From Bacteroides coprosuis DSM 18011 (lineage in GTDB: Bacteria > Bacteroidota > Bacteroidia > Bacteroidales > Bacteroidaceae), in contig CM001167.1 of NCBI GenBank assembly GCA_000212915.1, positions 483,780-547,779 on the forward strand: a stretch of DNA of 64,000 nucleotides, in the 5' to 3' direction. Each line of letters starts with the position of its first letter. Within the stretch, counting starts at the first letter, position 1. The notes below the pieces were generated by a model. It had not been told where the DNA came from. It did not search any database and worked only from the letters and a program-made list of their open reading frames with translations. Shown here in pieces: positions 52,982-61,728 of this stretch. Made by a program: the position numbers and the translations under genes.

Positions 52982-53773
52982 TTATTTTCCATAATGGTGA
53001 GTTCTGTATTCCACAGGACTCATCCCCTTTAATCTATTTTTAATTCTTATATTATTATAATAATCAATGTATTGATGTATTTTTTGTATTAGCTCTTGTT
53101 CGGACTCAAAGCGTTGATTATAGATAAGTTCTAGCTTCAAAGAGCCAAAGAAGCTTTCCATCATTGCGTTATCATAACAATTACCTTTACGCGACATACT
53201 TGGCGTCATCTTATAATTAACAAGAGCTTTGCGATATTCTTTGGATTGATATTGCATACCTCTATCGGAGTGTATAATAATCCCCTTAACGGATTTTACC
53301 TTCTTAAAAGCCTTATCTAAAGTCTCTATAACTAGTTTAGTAGTCGGATTATTAGATAAACTATAACTAATAATTTCTCCATTATACATATCCAAAATAG
53401 GAGATAAATAGAGCCATTTGTCTTTAATCTTAATTTGAGTTAGATCTGTAGCCCACTTCCTATAAGGCTGATCTGCATGGAAGTCTCTATTAATTAAGTT
53501 TTCAGATATTTCTTGGCCATCTCCTTCTTCTTTATTATAGTTACGGATACTAGGTTCCTTACGCTTACCTTTAATATCAAGTTGATTCATTATCTTAAGA
53601 ACTTTCTTATGATTAATTAAATACCCCATTTTGCGCAGTTGAGCTGTTATACGACGATACCCATAAAGCCCTTTATGCTGTTGATAGATATTCTTAATTA
53701 GTTCAATATGAAAGTTTTCTTTAGAAGATTTATTTTGAGGTTTTATATGATAATAAAACGTTGAACGAGCCAT
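52982..53773 (-). CDS. IS3-family transposase OrfB (integrase core)
   Basis: From its first ATG it has 263 residues with HTH_21-like YGYRRITAQLRKMG and an rve core. The DDE triad is visible as the Asp in RKWATDLTQIKIK, the Asp in IIIHSDRGMQYQS and the Glu in NAMMESFFGSLKLE. The frame remains open upstream to at least the AAAAAAAG run at 53890-53883, with family-like WSQVIQELRQQYDLATLLD, so the full transposase is OrfAB made by frameshift. Confidence 0.93.
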   Translation of the reverse strand: MARSTFYYHIKPQNKSSKENFHIELIKNIYQQHKGLYGYRRITAQLRKMGYLINHKKVLKIMNQLDIKGKRKEPSIRNYNKEEGDGQEISENLINRDFHADQPYRKWATDLTQIKIKDKWLYLSPILDMYNGEIISYSLSNNPTTKLVIETLDKAFKKVKSVKGIIIHSDRGMQYQSKEYRKALVNYKMTPSMSRKGNCYDNAMMESFFGSLKLELIYNQRFESEQELIQKIHQYIDYYNNIRIKNRLKGMSPVEYRTHHYGK

Positions 53774-53814
53774 CTGACCGCAATCTAAAAGAGTTGCAAG
53801 GTCGTATTGCTGCC

Positions 53815-54381
53815 TTAGTTCTTGGATGACTTGAGACCAATCATGCGTTCGCGAGCTTCTCGTGCTTGAACTAAAGCCTTGACTTTTTTTAATAGCTCAT
53901 TCTCTGCTCTTAATCTATAAACTTCTAATCGAAGTCTCTCCAACTCAGTTGTTGGTTCTTTCTTTTTAGGTCGTGCCATAGGCAAGCGGTCTTTAGGTTT
54001 TCGTTTAGATACATTTGGCTCTCGTAAAGCTTGAAGACCACCTTTGTTAACTTTATGCAGCCAACCCAATAGAGTGCCGTAGCTAACATTATGGTATAAA
54101 GCTAGTTGAGGTAAAGATAGGCTTTTTTTATTAGCAATTACATGAGTCACTATTTTTTCTTTCTCTTCGATGCTAAATCGATTTCCTATACTACTGTATA
54201 GTCCTGCTTCTCCATAGAGTTTATATCTACGAACCCACATTCGTATATCTCTAGTATTAGTGCGATAGGTCCTTCCTAGATCGGCTAAGGAACGACCATT
54301 TAAGGCTTGACTAACCAAATTTAATTGGAACTCAAAGGTGTGACGGAATTTATCTTTCATCTGTTTTTGTTTTATGTCCAA
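53815..54381 (-). CDS. IS3-family transposase OrfA (helix-turn-helix protein)
   Basis: This 188-residue protein has two HTH segments (FQLNLVSQALNGRSLADLG and IVTHVIANKKSLSLPQLALYHNVS) and a Leu-rich coiled region (TTELERLRLEVYRLRAENELL) near 145-165. The latter mediates multimerisation in IS3 transposases. The sequence AAAAAAAG lies just after ELL in the correct frame for -1 slippage into orfB. Start ATG at 54381 overlaps the right terminal repeat. Confidence 0.9.
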   Translation of the reverse strand: MDIKQKQMKDKFRHTFEFQLNLVSQALNGRSLADLGRTYRTNTRDIRMWVRRYKLYGEAGLYSSIGNRFSIEEKEKIVTHVIANKKSLSLPQLALYHNVSYGTLLGWLHKVNKGGLQALREPNVSKRKPKDRLPMARPKKKEPTTELERLRLEVYRLRAENELLKKVKALVQAREARERMIGLKSSKN

Positions 54382-54399
54382 CTTTTGGGGTTCACCTCA

Positions 54400-54423
54400 G
54401 ATACTTTGACACCGACATGATGA
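54400..54423 (+). repeat. Dispersed intergenic repeat, copy 4
   Basis: GATACTTTGACACCGACATG then ATGA. It starts at the first base after the IS3 element. The final 16 bases equal copy 1, and the first 20 match copy 2 at 18 positions. Confidence 0.55.
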
Positions 54424-54529
54424 AATCATGGCTCTGTAAGAATATGATTATCTTTACTTTAAAAAATAGTGCATATTGGAGAGGTTTTCTATTTTATTGA
54501 TAGATGGATTCGATTATTTAGAAACAAAA

Positions 54530-54559
54530 AAAGAGCCTACCACAAAAGGTAAGCTCTTT
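54530..54559 (-). terminator. Terminator after the M3 peptidase gene
   Basis: AAAGAGCCTACC and GGTAAGCTCTTT pair with one mismatch, and a T run follows on the minus strand. Confidence 0.8.
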
Positions 54560-54582
54560 CCAAAATTACTTAAAATGAGGTC

Positions 54583-56673
54583 TTATAATAGTCCTCTATC
54601 TTTTAGCATTGGTTCCAGCTGTGGTTCTGCACCTCTAAACTTAACATAAAGAGTCATTGGATCTTCGCTGTTGCCTTTTTCTAATACATTTTCTTTGAAT
54701 TTACGAGCAGTTTCAGCATCGAAAATACCATTTTCTTTAAATGCTTGGAATGCATCAGCATCTAGGACATTCGCCCATAGGTAGCTGTAGTATCCAGCAG
54801 CATATCCACCTACGATATGTTTAAAATAAGTTGTTCTATATCTAGGAGGTATTTGTTTAAGCAAACCTAGTTTGTTCATTGCTTCATTCTCAAATGCTAC
54901 AACGTCTAAGTTTTCATCTACTTCTGTAAGATTGTGTAGATTCATATCTAAAATAGCCGCAGCAAGAAGCTCTGTTACTCTGAATCCTTCGTTGAATGTT
55001 GCTTGTTTTTGAATTTTTTCAATTAATTCATCCGAGATAACTTCGCCTGTTTGATAATGTTTAGCATACGATTTTAATACTTCAGGTTCCATAGCCCAGT
55101 GTTCGTTGATCTGAGAAGGTAGCTCAACAAAGTCTCTAGCAACACTTGTTCCAGAGATTCCTGCATAATTACATTTAGTCAGTAAGCCGTGAAGACCATG
55201 GCCTAACTCGTGGAATAAAGTTGTTACTTCATCAAGAGTTAATAAAGAAGGAGTGTCTGCTGTAGGTTTTGTAAAGCTTGCAACATTACAAACTAATGGG
55301 CGGATGTCGCCTTTTTGATCTCTATAAGTACTCATCCATGCACCGCCACTTTTACCTGCACGTGGATAATAATCTACATAGAATAATCCTACATGATTAT
55401 TTTCAGAATCTTTTACTTCAAATACTTCAACATCAGTATTGTAAGTAGGGATATTGGTTAATTTGTTAAAGGTGATTCCATATAATTTGCTAGCGACAGC
55501 AAATGCACCTTCTCTTACATTTTCTAGTTTGAAGTAAGGTTTGATTTCACTTTCGTTTAAATTATATTTGGCTTCTCTTAATTTAGTTGTGTAATACCAC
55601 CAGTCCCAACCTTCAAGTTGTTCGCCTTTGCCTTCTTTATCCATCATTTCCTGAAGTTCTTTTGCTTCAGCTTTAGCGTTAGGAAGTGCGTAGTCCCAAA
55701 GTTTAGACAAGAAGTCCATTACTGTTTGTGAATTCTTAGCCATATTCTCATCGAGAACAAAGTTTGAATAAGAGTCATAACCTAGAAGTTTGGCTTTTTC
55801 TAGTCTTAATTTTACGATGTTGGTGATAATCTCTTTATTGTTAAATTGATTATCATTATTCCCTCTATTGATATAAGCAGTAAATAGCTGTTGGCGAAGT
55901 TCTCTATTGTCCGCATTTTGTAGGAATGGTAGGCGACTAGAGTTGTGTAGTGTTACTAGCCACTTCCCTTCTTGCCCAGCAGCTTTAGCTTCTTCAGCAG
56001 CACTAGCAATATAGGCAGCAGGTAACCCTGCAAGATCTTCTTCCTTGTCTATGTAGAGCTTGTAATTATTGTCTTCACCCAACAAATTATTAGCAAATTT
56101 TAGACCTAAGCTCGCTAACTCTTTATTGATTTCTTTTAAGTGTGTTTTTTGTTCAGGGTTTAAGTTGGCTCCTGAACGAACAAATCCTTTGTAGGTATTG
56201 TCTAATAAGCGAAGTTGCTCAGTTGTTAAGTTTAAACTTTCTTTCTTTTGATAGACGTCATTCACTTTTTTGAACAAATCCTCATTCAGGTAGATGTTGT
56301 CACCGTGACCAGTCAACTTAGGCAATACTTTTTCTGATATGGCTTGCAGTTCATCATTGTTGTCTGCACTAGTTAGGTTGAAGAATACTCCTCCCGCTCT
56401 GTCTAATAGTGGAGAACTATTATCTAGGGCAACAATGACATTCTCGAATGTGGCTTCTTCTGGATTATCAATAATGGCTTTTATTAACTGGTTTTGTTCT
56501 TCAAAACCTTTTTCAAAAGCAGGTTCATAGTGCTCATTTTTGATTTGATCAAAGGGTGGAGCACCAAATTCTGTTGTAAACTCCGAAAGCAGTGGATTGT
56601 TGCTTTCAGTAGGAGTTGTTGAGCATGAATACATCATACAACTTGTAGCTAAAATAAATAGTGTCTTTTTCAT
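54583..56673 (-). CDS. M3 family metallopeptidase, lipoprotein (peptidyl-dipeptidase Dcp-like)
   Basis: This 696-residue zinc peptidase has a signal peptide and lipobox (MMYSCS, Cys17), so it acts in the envelope. The zinc site is H488-E-L-G-H492 (TLFHELGHGLHG), followed by the conserved EFVELPSQ-like block DFVELPSQINEHW. The size matches Dcp and oligopeptidase A (~680). Dcp removes C-terminal dipeptides from peptides. Last gene of the rhomboid-rhomboid-EEP-M3 operon. Confidence 0.93.
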   Translation of the reverse strand: MKKTLFILATSCMMYSCSTTPTESNNPLLSEFTTEFGAPPFDQIKNEHYEPAFEKGFEEQNQLIKAIIDNPEEATFENVIVALDNSSPLLDRAGGVFFNLTSADNNDELQAISEKVLPKLTGHGDNIYLNEDLFKKVNDVYQKKESLNLTTEQLRLLDNTYKGFVRSGANLNPEQKTHLKEINKELASLGLKFANNLLGEDNNYKLYIDKEEDLAGLPAAYIASAAEEAKAAGQEGKWLVTLHNSSRLPFLQNADNRELRQQLFTAYINRGNNDNQFNNKEIITNIVKLRLEKAKLLGYDSYSNFVLDENMAKNSQTVMDFLSKLWDYALPNAKAEAKELQEMMDKEGKGEQLEGWDWWYYTTKLREAKYNLNESEIKPYFKLENVREGAFAVASKLYGITFNKLTNIPTYNTDVEVFEVKDSENNHVGLFYVDYYPRAGKSGGAWMSTYRDQKGDIRPLVCNVASFTKPTADTPSLLTLDEVTTLFHELGHGLHGLLTKCNYAGISGTSVARDFVELPSQINEHWAMEPEVLKSYAKHYQTGEVISDELIEKIQKQATFNEGFRVTELLAAAILDMNLHNLTEVDENLDVVAFENEAMNKLGLLKQIPPRYRTTYFKHIVGGYAAGYYSYLWANVLDADAFQAFKENGIFDAETARKFKENVLEKGNSEDPMTLYVKFRGAEPQLEPMLKDRGLL

Positions 56674-56698
56674 AACTGTTAAAGCAGTTTTTTTAATG

Positions 56699-57790
56699 TT
56701 ACTTCCTTGCGATATAACACCATATAGGATAATGATCAGAGTCTTTTATTGATTTATCCACCATGCAGTTATACGCTTTTAAATTTCTACTGATTAATAT
56801 GTTATCTATTCGAAAATAGAATTTGTTTTGATTATAAGAAATTCCTAATCCTTTACCCGACTTGACAAATGCGTTGTCTAAAGTCTCCTCTAACAGCCTA
56901 TTGGTATAGCATAGAGGTGAGTCGTTGAAGTCACCACACACTATAATGAAAGGTAATTTACTAATTTTAACGACATTATCCACCTTTTTAGCTTGTTTTT
57001 GTCTTATAGACGATGCCTCTACTATCTTTGAAACGAGACCCTTAGTATCTTTAACAATTTGCGTTTTATCCTCCATTTTTAAGATTCGCTCATATACCAC
57101 CTTATCTTCCATTGTTATTTTATTTGACTCAAAGTGGTTATTGATAATGAGTGTTTTATTGCCATCAATATTAACTGTATATGCTATAGATCCATTATAA
57201 GCACTTTTATAATCAATTTTTACAATATTCGAGATGGGATATTTAGAGTATATCGCTAGTTTGTTTCCCGAACCTCGATCTCCTACAGCTTGAATATTAT
57301 GATAAGGATAACGCGATAGGGCTTTTTCTACATCTTGCTGAGTAACTTGTTTTTTATTCTTTGAAACATTGTATTCTTGCATGCAAATAATATCTGCATT
57401 ACTCTTCTTAAGATATTCTAATATGTTATTCTTTCCATCCGCCTCTTTTTTAAATCCATTGAAGCTCATAACATTATAGGATATAATTTTTATAGCTTCT
57501 TGTGGTGGTTTCCTTTGGATATTATAAGGCGTGTACTTAAAGATTTGAGGTGCAATGATTAATAATCCTATGACAGAGTATTTCATTCCCTTATATTTGA
57601 AGATAAGCCAAAATAGAATAAATAGAATATTGACGAAAAGAACAATGGGAAATCCTAATCCCAAATTACTTGATATAGGAAAAAAGTCGGGATTAAGATA
57701 GGGGCTATAAGCTGTTAAAATAAGAATTAAAACAGCTACAATATTTAATACGATGAAGAAAGATAGAGTTAATTGAGATAATTTTTTCAT
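56699..57790 (-). CDS. Membrane-anchored endonuclease/exonuclease/phosphatase family protein
   Basis: This 363-residue protein has three N-terminal membrane helices (about 10-30, 44-64 and 69-84) and then an EEP domain. The typical motifs are KIISYNVMSFNG, DIICMQEYN with the metal-binding Glu, VCGDFNDSP, and KDSDHYPIW with the final catalytic His. The fold cuts phosphodiesters in nucleic acids, lipids or sugar phosphates; the substrate is not known. The gene is 6 bases after the second rhomboid gene. Confidence 0.87.
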   Translation of the reverse strand: MKKLSQLTLSFFIVLNIVAVLILILTAYSPYLNPDFFPISSNLGLGFPIVLFVNILFILFWLIFKYKGMKYSVIGLLIIAPQIFKYTPYNIQRKPPQEAIKIISYNVMSFNGFKKEADGKNNILEYLKKSNADIICMQEYNVSKNKKQVTQQDVEKALSRYPYHNIQAVGDRGSGNKLAIYSKYPISNIVKIDYKSAYNGSIAYTVNIDGNKTLIINNHFESNKITMEDKVVYERILKMEDKTQIVKDTKGLVSKIVEASSIRQKQAKKVDNVVKISKLPFIIVCGDFNDSPLCYTNRLLEETLDNAFVKSGKGLGISYNQNKFYFRIDNILISRNLKAYNCMVDKSIKDSDHYPIWCYIARK

Positions 57791-57796
57791 AACAAG

Positions 57797-58705
57797 CTAT
57801 TTACCTGCATCAAACAATTTCTTTTTCTCTTCCTCACTTAAGTTATTATAGCCTGATTCTTTTATCTTGTCTAAGATGCGATTGATTTCTTCTTCACTTG
57901 CCTTCTTCTGAGCATTATACTCGTATTCTTGAGTATGCTTTGTCTTGTTTTTATAGGCTACTTTGATTTTCTCTCTTTTTTTCGCTTTTGATCTGTTGTA
58001 CTTATCTTTCACTAAAAAGGGAATATCAAGAATACAATTAATCCAATGAGTAATATCCCTACCTTTAGCTAGATTCTTTGCAAATAAAAATCCAGCAAAA
58101 GCTCCACCGAGATGGGCAATATGGCCACCAGGGTTTTCATTAATTATCATTAGAAGGTCAGTTAGAATAACAAAGAGAGCAAGATATTTTAATTTAATAC
58201 TTCCGACAAATAGTAATCTCACTGATTGATTAGGAACACGGGTTGCTATGGCTATAACTATTGCCAACACCGCAGCTGATGCACCAATAAGACTCGCTAT
58301 ATGAGCACTCGGACGTAAAATTGGAAATATATAATAAGCCGAGATAAAAAAGAGACCACCTATAATACCACCTAGGAAGTATAGACCCCTTAAATGTTTT
58401 GCAGAGTAAAAATTCAAGAAAAAACGGCCAAACCAATACAATAAAAGCATATTGAAGAAGAGGTGTAATAGCCCATCATGCATGAACATATAAGTTATTA
58501 TGCTCCATGGTCTTGATGCTAGCTGAGGAAATGTAGCTGGCAGACTAGTAACATATTTTATAACTTCTGAGTTGAGATTGAATAAATACAGGAATAATTG
58601 AATAAATGCAGTGATTATAAATAACCCAGCATTTATAAAAATAAACTGTATGGCGATATTGCCGCTTTTAAACTTGATTTTAAGATCTGAAAGTAAATCT
58701 GTCAT
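57797..58705 (-). CDS. Rhomboid family intramembrane serine protease with C-terminal extension
   Basis: This 302-residue protein has six or more helices with HLFFN at 81-85, the catalytic S143 (IGASAAV) and H198 (HIAHLGG). The Ser block reads GASA, not the usual GASG. A charged ~90-residue tail at the C-terminus (ASEEEINRILDKIKESGYNNLSEEEKKKL) matches the small domain found at the end of Bacteroidota rhomboids (DUF6576). It overlaps the preceding rhomboid gene by 26 bases. Confidence 0.88.
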   Translation of the reverse strand: MTDLLSDLKIKFKSGNIAIQFIFINAGLFIITAFIQLFLYLFNLNSEVIKYVTSLPATFPQLASRPWSIITYMFMHDGLLHLFFNMLLLYWFGRFFLNFYSAKHLRGLYFLGGIIGGLFFISAYYIFPILRPSAHIASLIGASAAVLAIVIAIATRVPNQSVRLLFVGSIKLKYLALFVILTDLLMIINENPGGHIAHLGGAFAGFLFAKNLAKGRDITHWINCILDIPFLVKDKYNRSKAKKREKIKVAYKNKTKHTQEYEYNAQKKASEEEINRILDKIKESGYNNLSEEEKKKLFDAGK

Positions 58706-59348
58706 TTCCTTTTTTTCTCCAATATAGAATTAGAATTAAACCAAAAATCATACCTCCCAAGTGAGCGAAATGTGCTGTGTTGTCGCCAGGAGCATTACCA
58801 ATACCAGAATATAGTTCTATAAGTGCATATCCGATTACAAAATATTTAGCTTTGATAGGAAAAGGAAAAGGTATGATGAATAATTTTTCATTGGGGAATA
58901 ACATACCAAAAGCTAAAAGAATACCATATACAGCTCCTGAAGCACCTACTGTGTATGCTCTACTATTGTACACGCTACTTTTTACATAGTCTAGTCCTGC
59001 ACCTCCCAAATCGGATAAGATAGATTGTACTTCAATAAATTGTACTAACTCTTGTATTAGACCCGCGCCAACACCGCAAACAAGAAAGTATAGAAGAAAC
59101 TTTTTAGGACCCCATACTGTCTCTAAAATTCGTCCAAACATCCATAGAGCAAACATATTAAAGAATAAATGCGTAAATCCCCCGTGCATAAATATGTAAG
59201 TGAAGATTTGTGCTGGATTAAAACCATCACTCATAAAGTAGTGTAATCCTAAAAGAGCATTCAAATTAATACCATATGTTGAGGCTACAAATGTTCCAAA
59301 AAAGAAGAGTAAGTTGATAATAATGAGGTTCCTTGTTACTGTTGGCAT
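58680..59348 (-). CDS. Rhomboid family intramembrane serine protease
   Basis: This 222-residue protein is a compact six-helix rhomboid. It has HLFFN at 60-64, the catalytic S137 in VGASGAVYG and H196 in HFAHLGG. Unlike its partner it has the classic GASG motif and no C-terminal domain. It is the first gene of the operon. The two adjacent genes are probable paralogues. Confidence 0.9.
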   Translation of the reverse strand: MPTVTRNLIIINLLFFFGTFVASTYGINLNALLGLHYFMSDGFNPAQIFTYIFMHGGFTHLFFNMFALWMFGRILETVWGPKKFLLYFLVCGVGAGLIQELVQFIEVQSILSDLGGAGLDYVKSSVYNSRAYTVGASGAVYGILLAFGMLFPNEKLFIIPFPFPIKAKYFVIGYALIELYSGIGNAPGDNTAHFAHLGGMIFGLILILYWRKKGNDRFTFRS

Positions 59349-59394
59349 GATATTTATTGACCTTTTATTTGTATTCTGAATAATTAATTAGCTG

Positions 59395-59402
59395 CAAAAA
59401 TA
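59395..59402 (-). promoter_or_regulatory. -7 promoter box of the rhomboid operon
   Basis: On the minus strand TATTTTTG, 46 bases upstream of the ATG at 59348. No clear -33 box. Confidence 0.5.
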
Positions 59403-59485
59403 CAAATTTATTCTATTCTCTTGTTGAAAAAGACTTGTTATTGTCTATAAATAACTAACTATCGGGCTTTTAGTCTATATATTAA

Positions 59486-59516
59486 TTTGTATTTAAGATT
59501 TGTTAGTATATATTTG
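59486..59516 (+). promoter_or_regulatory. Complete Bacteroides-type promoter of the HU gene
   Basis: TTTG (59486-59489), 19 bases, then TATATTTG (59509-59516). Predicted leader about 43 bases before the ATG at 59566. Confidence 0.75.
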
Positions 59517-59565
59517 TGAGAGAGTGAGATTTATTTTATTTTTTAAACACTAAACAAAAATTGCT

Positions 59566-59838
59566 ATGAATAAAGCTGAGTTAATAAGCGCAATGGCTGA
59601 AAAGTCGGGCTTAAGTAAAGTGGACTCTAAAAAGGCTTTAGATGCCTTTATGTCTGTAGTTTCTGACACACTTAAATCAGGTGATAAAGTATCACTAATT
59701 GGTTTTGGTACATTCTCTGTTTCTGAGCGTAAAGCAAGAACAGGAATTAATCCAGCAACTCAAAAGCCTATCGAAATTCCTGCTAAAAAGGTAGCTAAGT
59801 TTAAAGCAGGCCTTGATTTAGCAGAAGCTGTTAAATAA
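59566..59838 (+). CDS. HU family DNA-binding protein
   Basis: This 90-residue histone-like protein bends DNA and shapes the nucleoid. It has the N-terminal KAELISAMAEKSGLSK helices and the beta-arm with the signature GFGTFSVSERKARTGINPAT and its Pro63-type NPAT tip. The length is exactly that of classic HU. It has its own promoter and terminator. Confidence 0.95.
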   Translation: MNKAELISAMAEKSGLSKVDSKKALDAFMSVVSDTLKSGDKVSLIGFGTFSVSERKARTGINPATQKPIEIPAKKVAKFKAGLDLAEAVK

Positions 59839-59862
59839 GAGAGATTTAGCAAAGATATAGAG

Positions 59863-59892
59863 AAGGAGGCGAGTAAACGTCTCCTTTTTTTA
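59863..59892 (+). terminator. Terminator after the HU gene
   Basis: AAGGAGGCG pairs with CGTCTCCTT with one wobble around a 6-base loop, followed by a T run. The run abuts the argS -7 box. Confidence 0.83.
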
Positions 59893-59900
59893 TATCTTTG
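59893..59900 (+). promoter_or_regulatory. -7 promoter box of argS
   Basis: TATCTTTG, 22 bases before the argS ATG. It directly follows the HU terminator, so any -33 contact would lie inside the terminator stem. Confidence 0.55.
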
Positions 59901-59922
59901 TCTCAGAAAATAACAGCAAAAT

Positions 59923-61716
59923 ATGAGTATAGAAGAGAGACTTATTGATGCAGTCGTAAAAGGTATTAAAGAGCTATATGGAGCCGATGTGCCAGCCGCT
60001 CAAGTACAGCTGCAAAAGACTAAAAAAGAGTTTGAAGGACATTTGACAGTAGTTGTATTCCCTTTCTTGCGTATGTCAAGGAAAGCTCCAGAAGCTACAG
60101 CACAAGAGTTAGGGGAATATCTTAAAGCAAATGAGCCCATTATTAGTAACTTCAATGTGATAAAGGGGTTCTTAAATTTAATAATAGCTCCTTCTTGTTG
60201 GGTTGAATTACTGAATGATATACATGCCGATGCTCATTATGGCATCAAGGAAGTAGGTGAGGATTCTAAATTAGTGATGATTGAGTACTCTTCACCTAAT
60301 ACGAATAAACCTCTTCACTTAGGACATGTTCGTAATAATCTTCTAGGCCATTCTCTATCTAAAATTATGGCAGCAAACGGAAATAAAGTTGTCAAAACGA
60401 ATATCGTTAATGATAGAGGTATTCATATCTGTAAATCCATGTTGGCTTGGGCTAAGTATGGAAAGGGTGAAACACCTGAATCATCAGGCAAAAAAGGAGA
60501 CCATTTAGTAGGTGATTATTATGTGGCTTTCGATAAGCATTATAAAGCTGAATTAGCAGAACTAAAAAGTAAAGGAATGAGCGATGAAGAGGCTGAAGCT
60601 TCTTCTGTTTTGATGAAAGAAGCTCGTGAAATGCTTGTGAAATGGGAAGCTAATGATCCAGAAGTGAGAGCTTTATGGAATAAGATGAATGGTTGGGTAT
60701 ATACAGGATTTGATGAAACTTATAAACGTTTGGGCGTAAGCTTTGATAAAATATATTATGAGTCTGATACTTATCTAGAAGGAAAAGAAAAAGTTGATGA
60801 AGGCCTAGCTAAAGGATTATTCTTTAAAAAAGAAGATGGCTCTGTTTGGGCTGATTTGACTAAAGAAGGTCTTGATCAAAAGCTTTTGCTTCGTGCAGAT
60901 GGTACATCTGTTTATATGACTCAAGATATAGGTACCGCAAAAATGCGTTTCTCTGATTACTCAATAGATCAAATGATTTATGTGGTGGGGAATGAACAAA
61001 ACTATCATTTCCAGGTACTTTCTATTTTATTGGATAAATTAGGATTTGCTTGGGGTAAAGATTTGGTGCATTTCTCCTATGGAATGGTAGAGTTACCCGA
61101 AGGTAAAATGAAGTCTAGAGAGGGTACTGTTGTTGATGCAGATGACCTAATGGATGAAATGATAGATACAGCGAAAGAAACATCAAAGGAATTGGGTAAA
61201 TTAGATCATATATCTGATGAAGAAGCCAATGAAATTGCTCGTATCGTGGGACTAGGAGCTCTGAAATATTTTATTTTAAAAGTAGATGCTCGTAAGAACA
61301 TGACTTTTAATCCAAAAGAGTCTATTGACTTTAATGGTAATACCGGTCCATTTATTCAATATACATATGCTCGTATTCAGTCTGTATTAAGAAAGGCAAA
61401 AGAAGCGGGTATGGTACTTCCTAAATCAGTTGATGTTACAACAGAAATTAGTGAAAAAGAAAGAGGACTAATTCAATTGGTAGCCGATTTTGCAGTTATA
61501 GTAGATCAAGCTGGTAAAGATTACAGCCCTTCTGGTATTGCAAATTATATCTACGAATTAGTTAAAGAGTATAACCAGTTCTATCATGATTTTTCTATTC
61601 TTAGAGAAGAAGATGAAAAGGTTAAGCTATTCCGCTTAGTATTGTCGCAAACTGTGGCTGAAACTATAAAGAATGGTATGGATCTACTAGGTATAGAAGT
61701 GCCTGATAGAATGTAA
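59923..61716 (+). CDS. argS: Arginyl-tRNA synthetase
   Basis: This 597-residue class I enzyme charges tRNA-Arg. It has the N-terminal Add1 domain, the HIGH-type motif HLGH in SPNTNKPLHLGHVRNN, the KMSKS-like GKMKSREGTVV, and the anticodon-binding (DALR) domain at the C-terminus, which ends VAETIKNGMDLLGIEVPDRM. All parts are full length. The pepP fragment follows 12 bases later in the same direction. Confidence 0.95.
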   Translation: MSIEERLIDAVVKGIKELYGADVPAAQVQLQKTKKEFEGHLTVVVFPFLRMSRKAPEATAQELGEYLKANEPIISNFNVIKGFLNLIIAPSCWVELLNDIHADAHYGIKEVGEDSKLVMIEYSSPNTNKPLHLGHVRNNLLGHSLSKIMAANGNKVVKTNIVNDRGIHICKSMLAWAKYGKGETPESSGKKGDHLVGDYYVAFDKHYKAELAELKSKGMSDEEAEASSVLMKEAREMLVKWEANDPEVRALWNKMNGWVYTGFDETYKRLGVSFDKIYYESDTYLEGKEKVDEGLAKGLFFKKEDGSVWADLTKEGLDQKLLLRADGTSVYMTQDIGTAKMRFSDYSIDQMIYVVGNEQNYHFQVLSILLDKLGFAWGKDLVHFSYGMVELPEGKMKSREGTVVDADDLMDEMIDTAKETSKELGKLDHISDEEANEIARIVGLGALKYFILKVDARKNMTFNPKESIDFNGNTGPFIQYTYARIQSVLRKAKEAGMVLPKSVDVTTEISEKERGLIQLVADFAVIVDQAGKDYSPSGIANYIYELVKEYNQFYHDFSILREEDEKVKLFRLVLSQTVAETIKNGMDLLGIEVPDRM

Positions 61717-61728
61717 AACCATATTAAT

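Larger units (their letters stand above)
52952..54399 (-). mobile_element. IS3-family insertion sequence (IS150-like), 1448 bp
   Basis: The ends are perfect 24-bp inverted repeats, beginning TGAGGTGAACCCCAAAAG, at 52952-52975 and 54376-54399. Inside are orfA (HTH) and orfB (DDE integrase core) on the minus strand, in the relation expected for a -1 programmed frameshift at AAAAAAAG (53890-53883). The outer flanks (TAT on the left, GAT on the right) do not match, so no target duplication is visible. Confidence 0.93.

Noticed and set aside
52806-52994. A 62-codon ORF running into the left end of the IS3 element
   Set aside because: It crosses the IS boundary and the dispersed repeat, so it cannot be an ancestral gene, and its composition is not protein-like.
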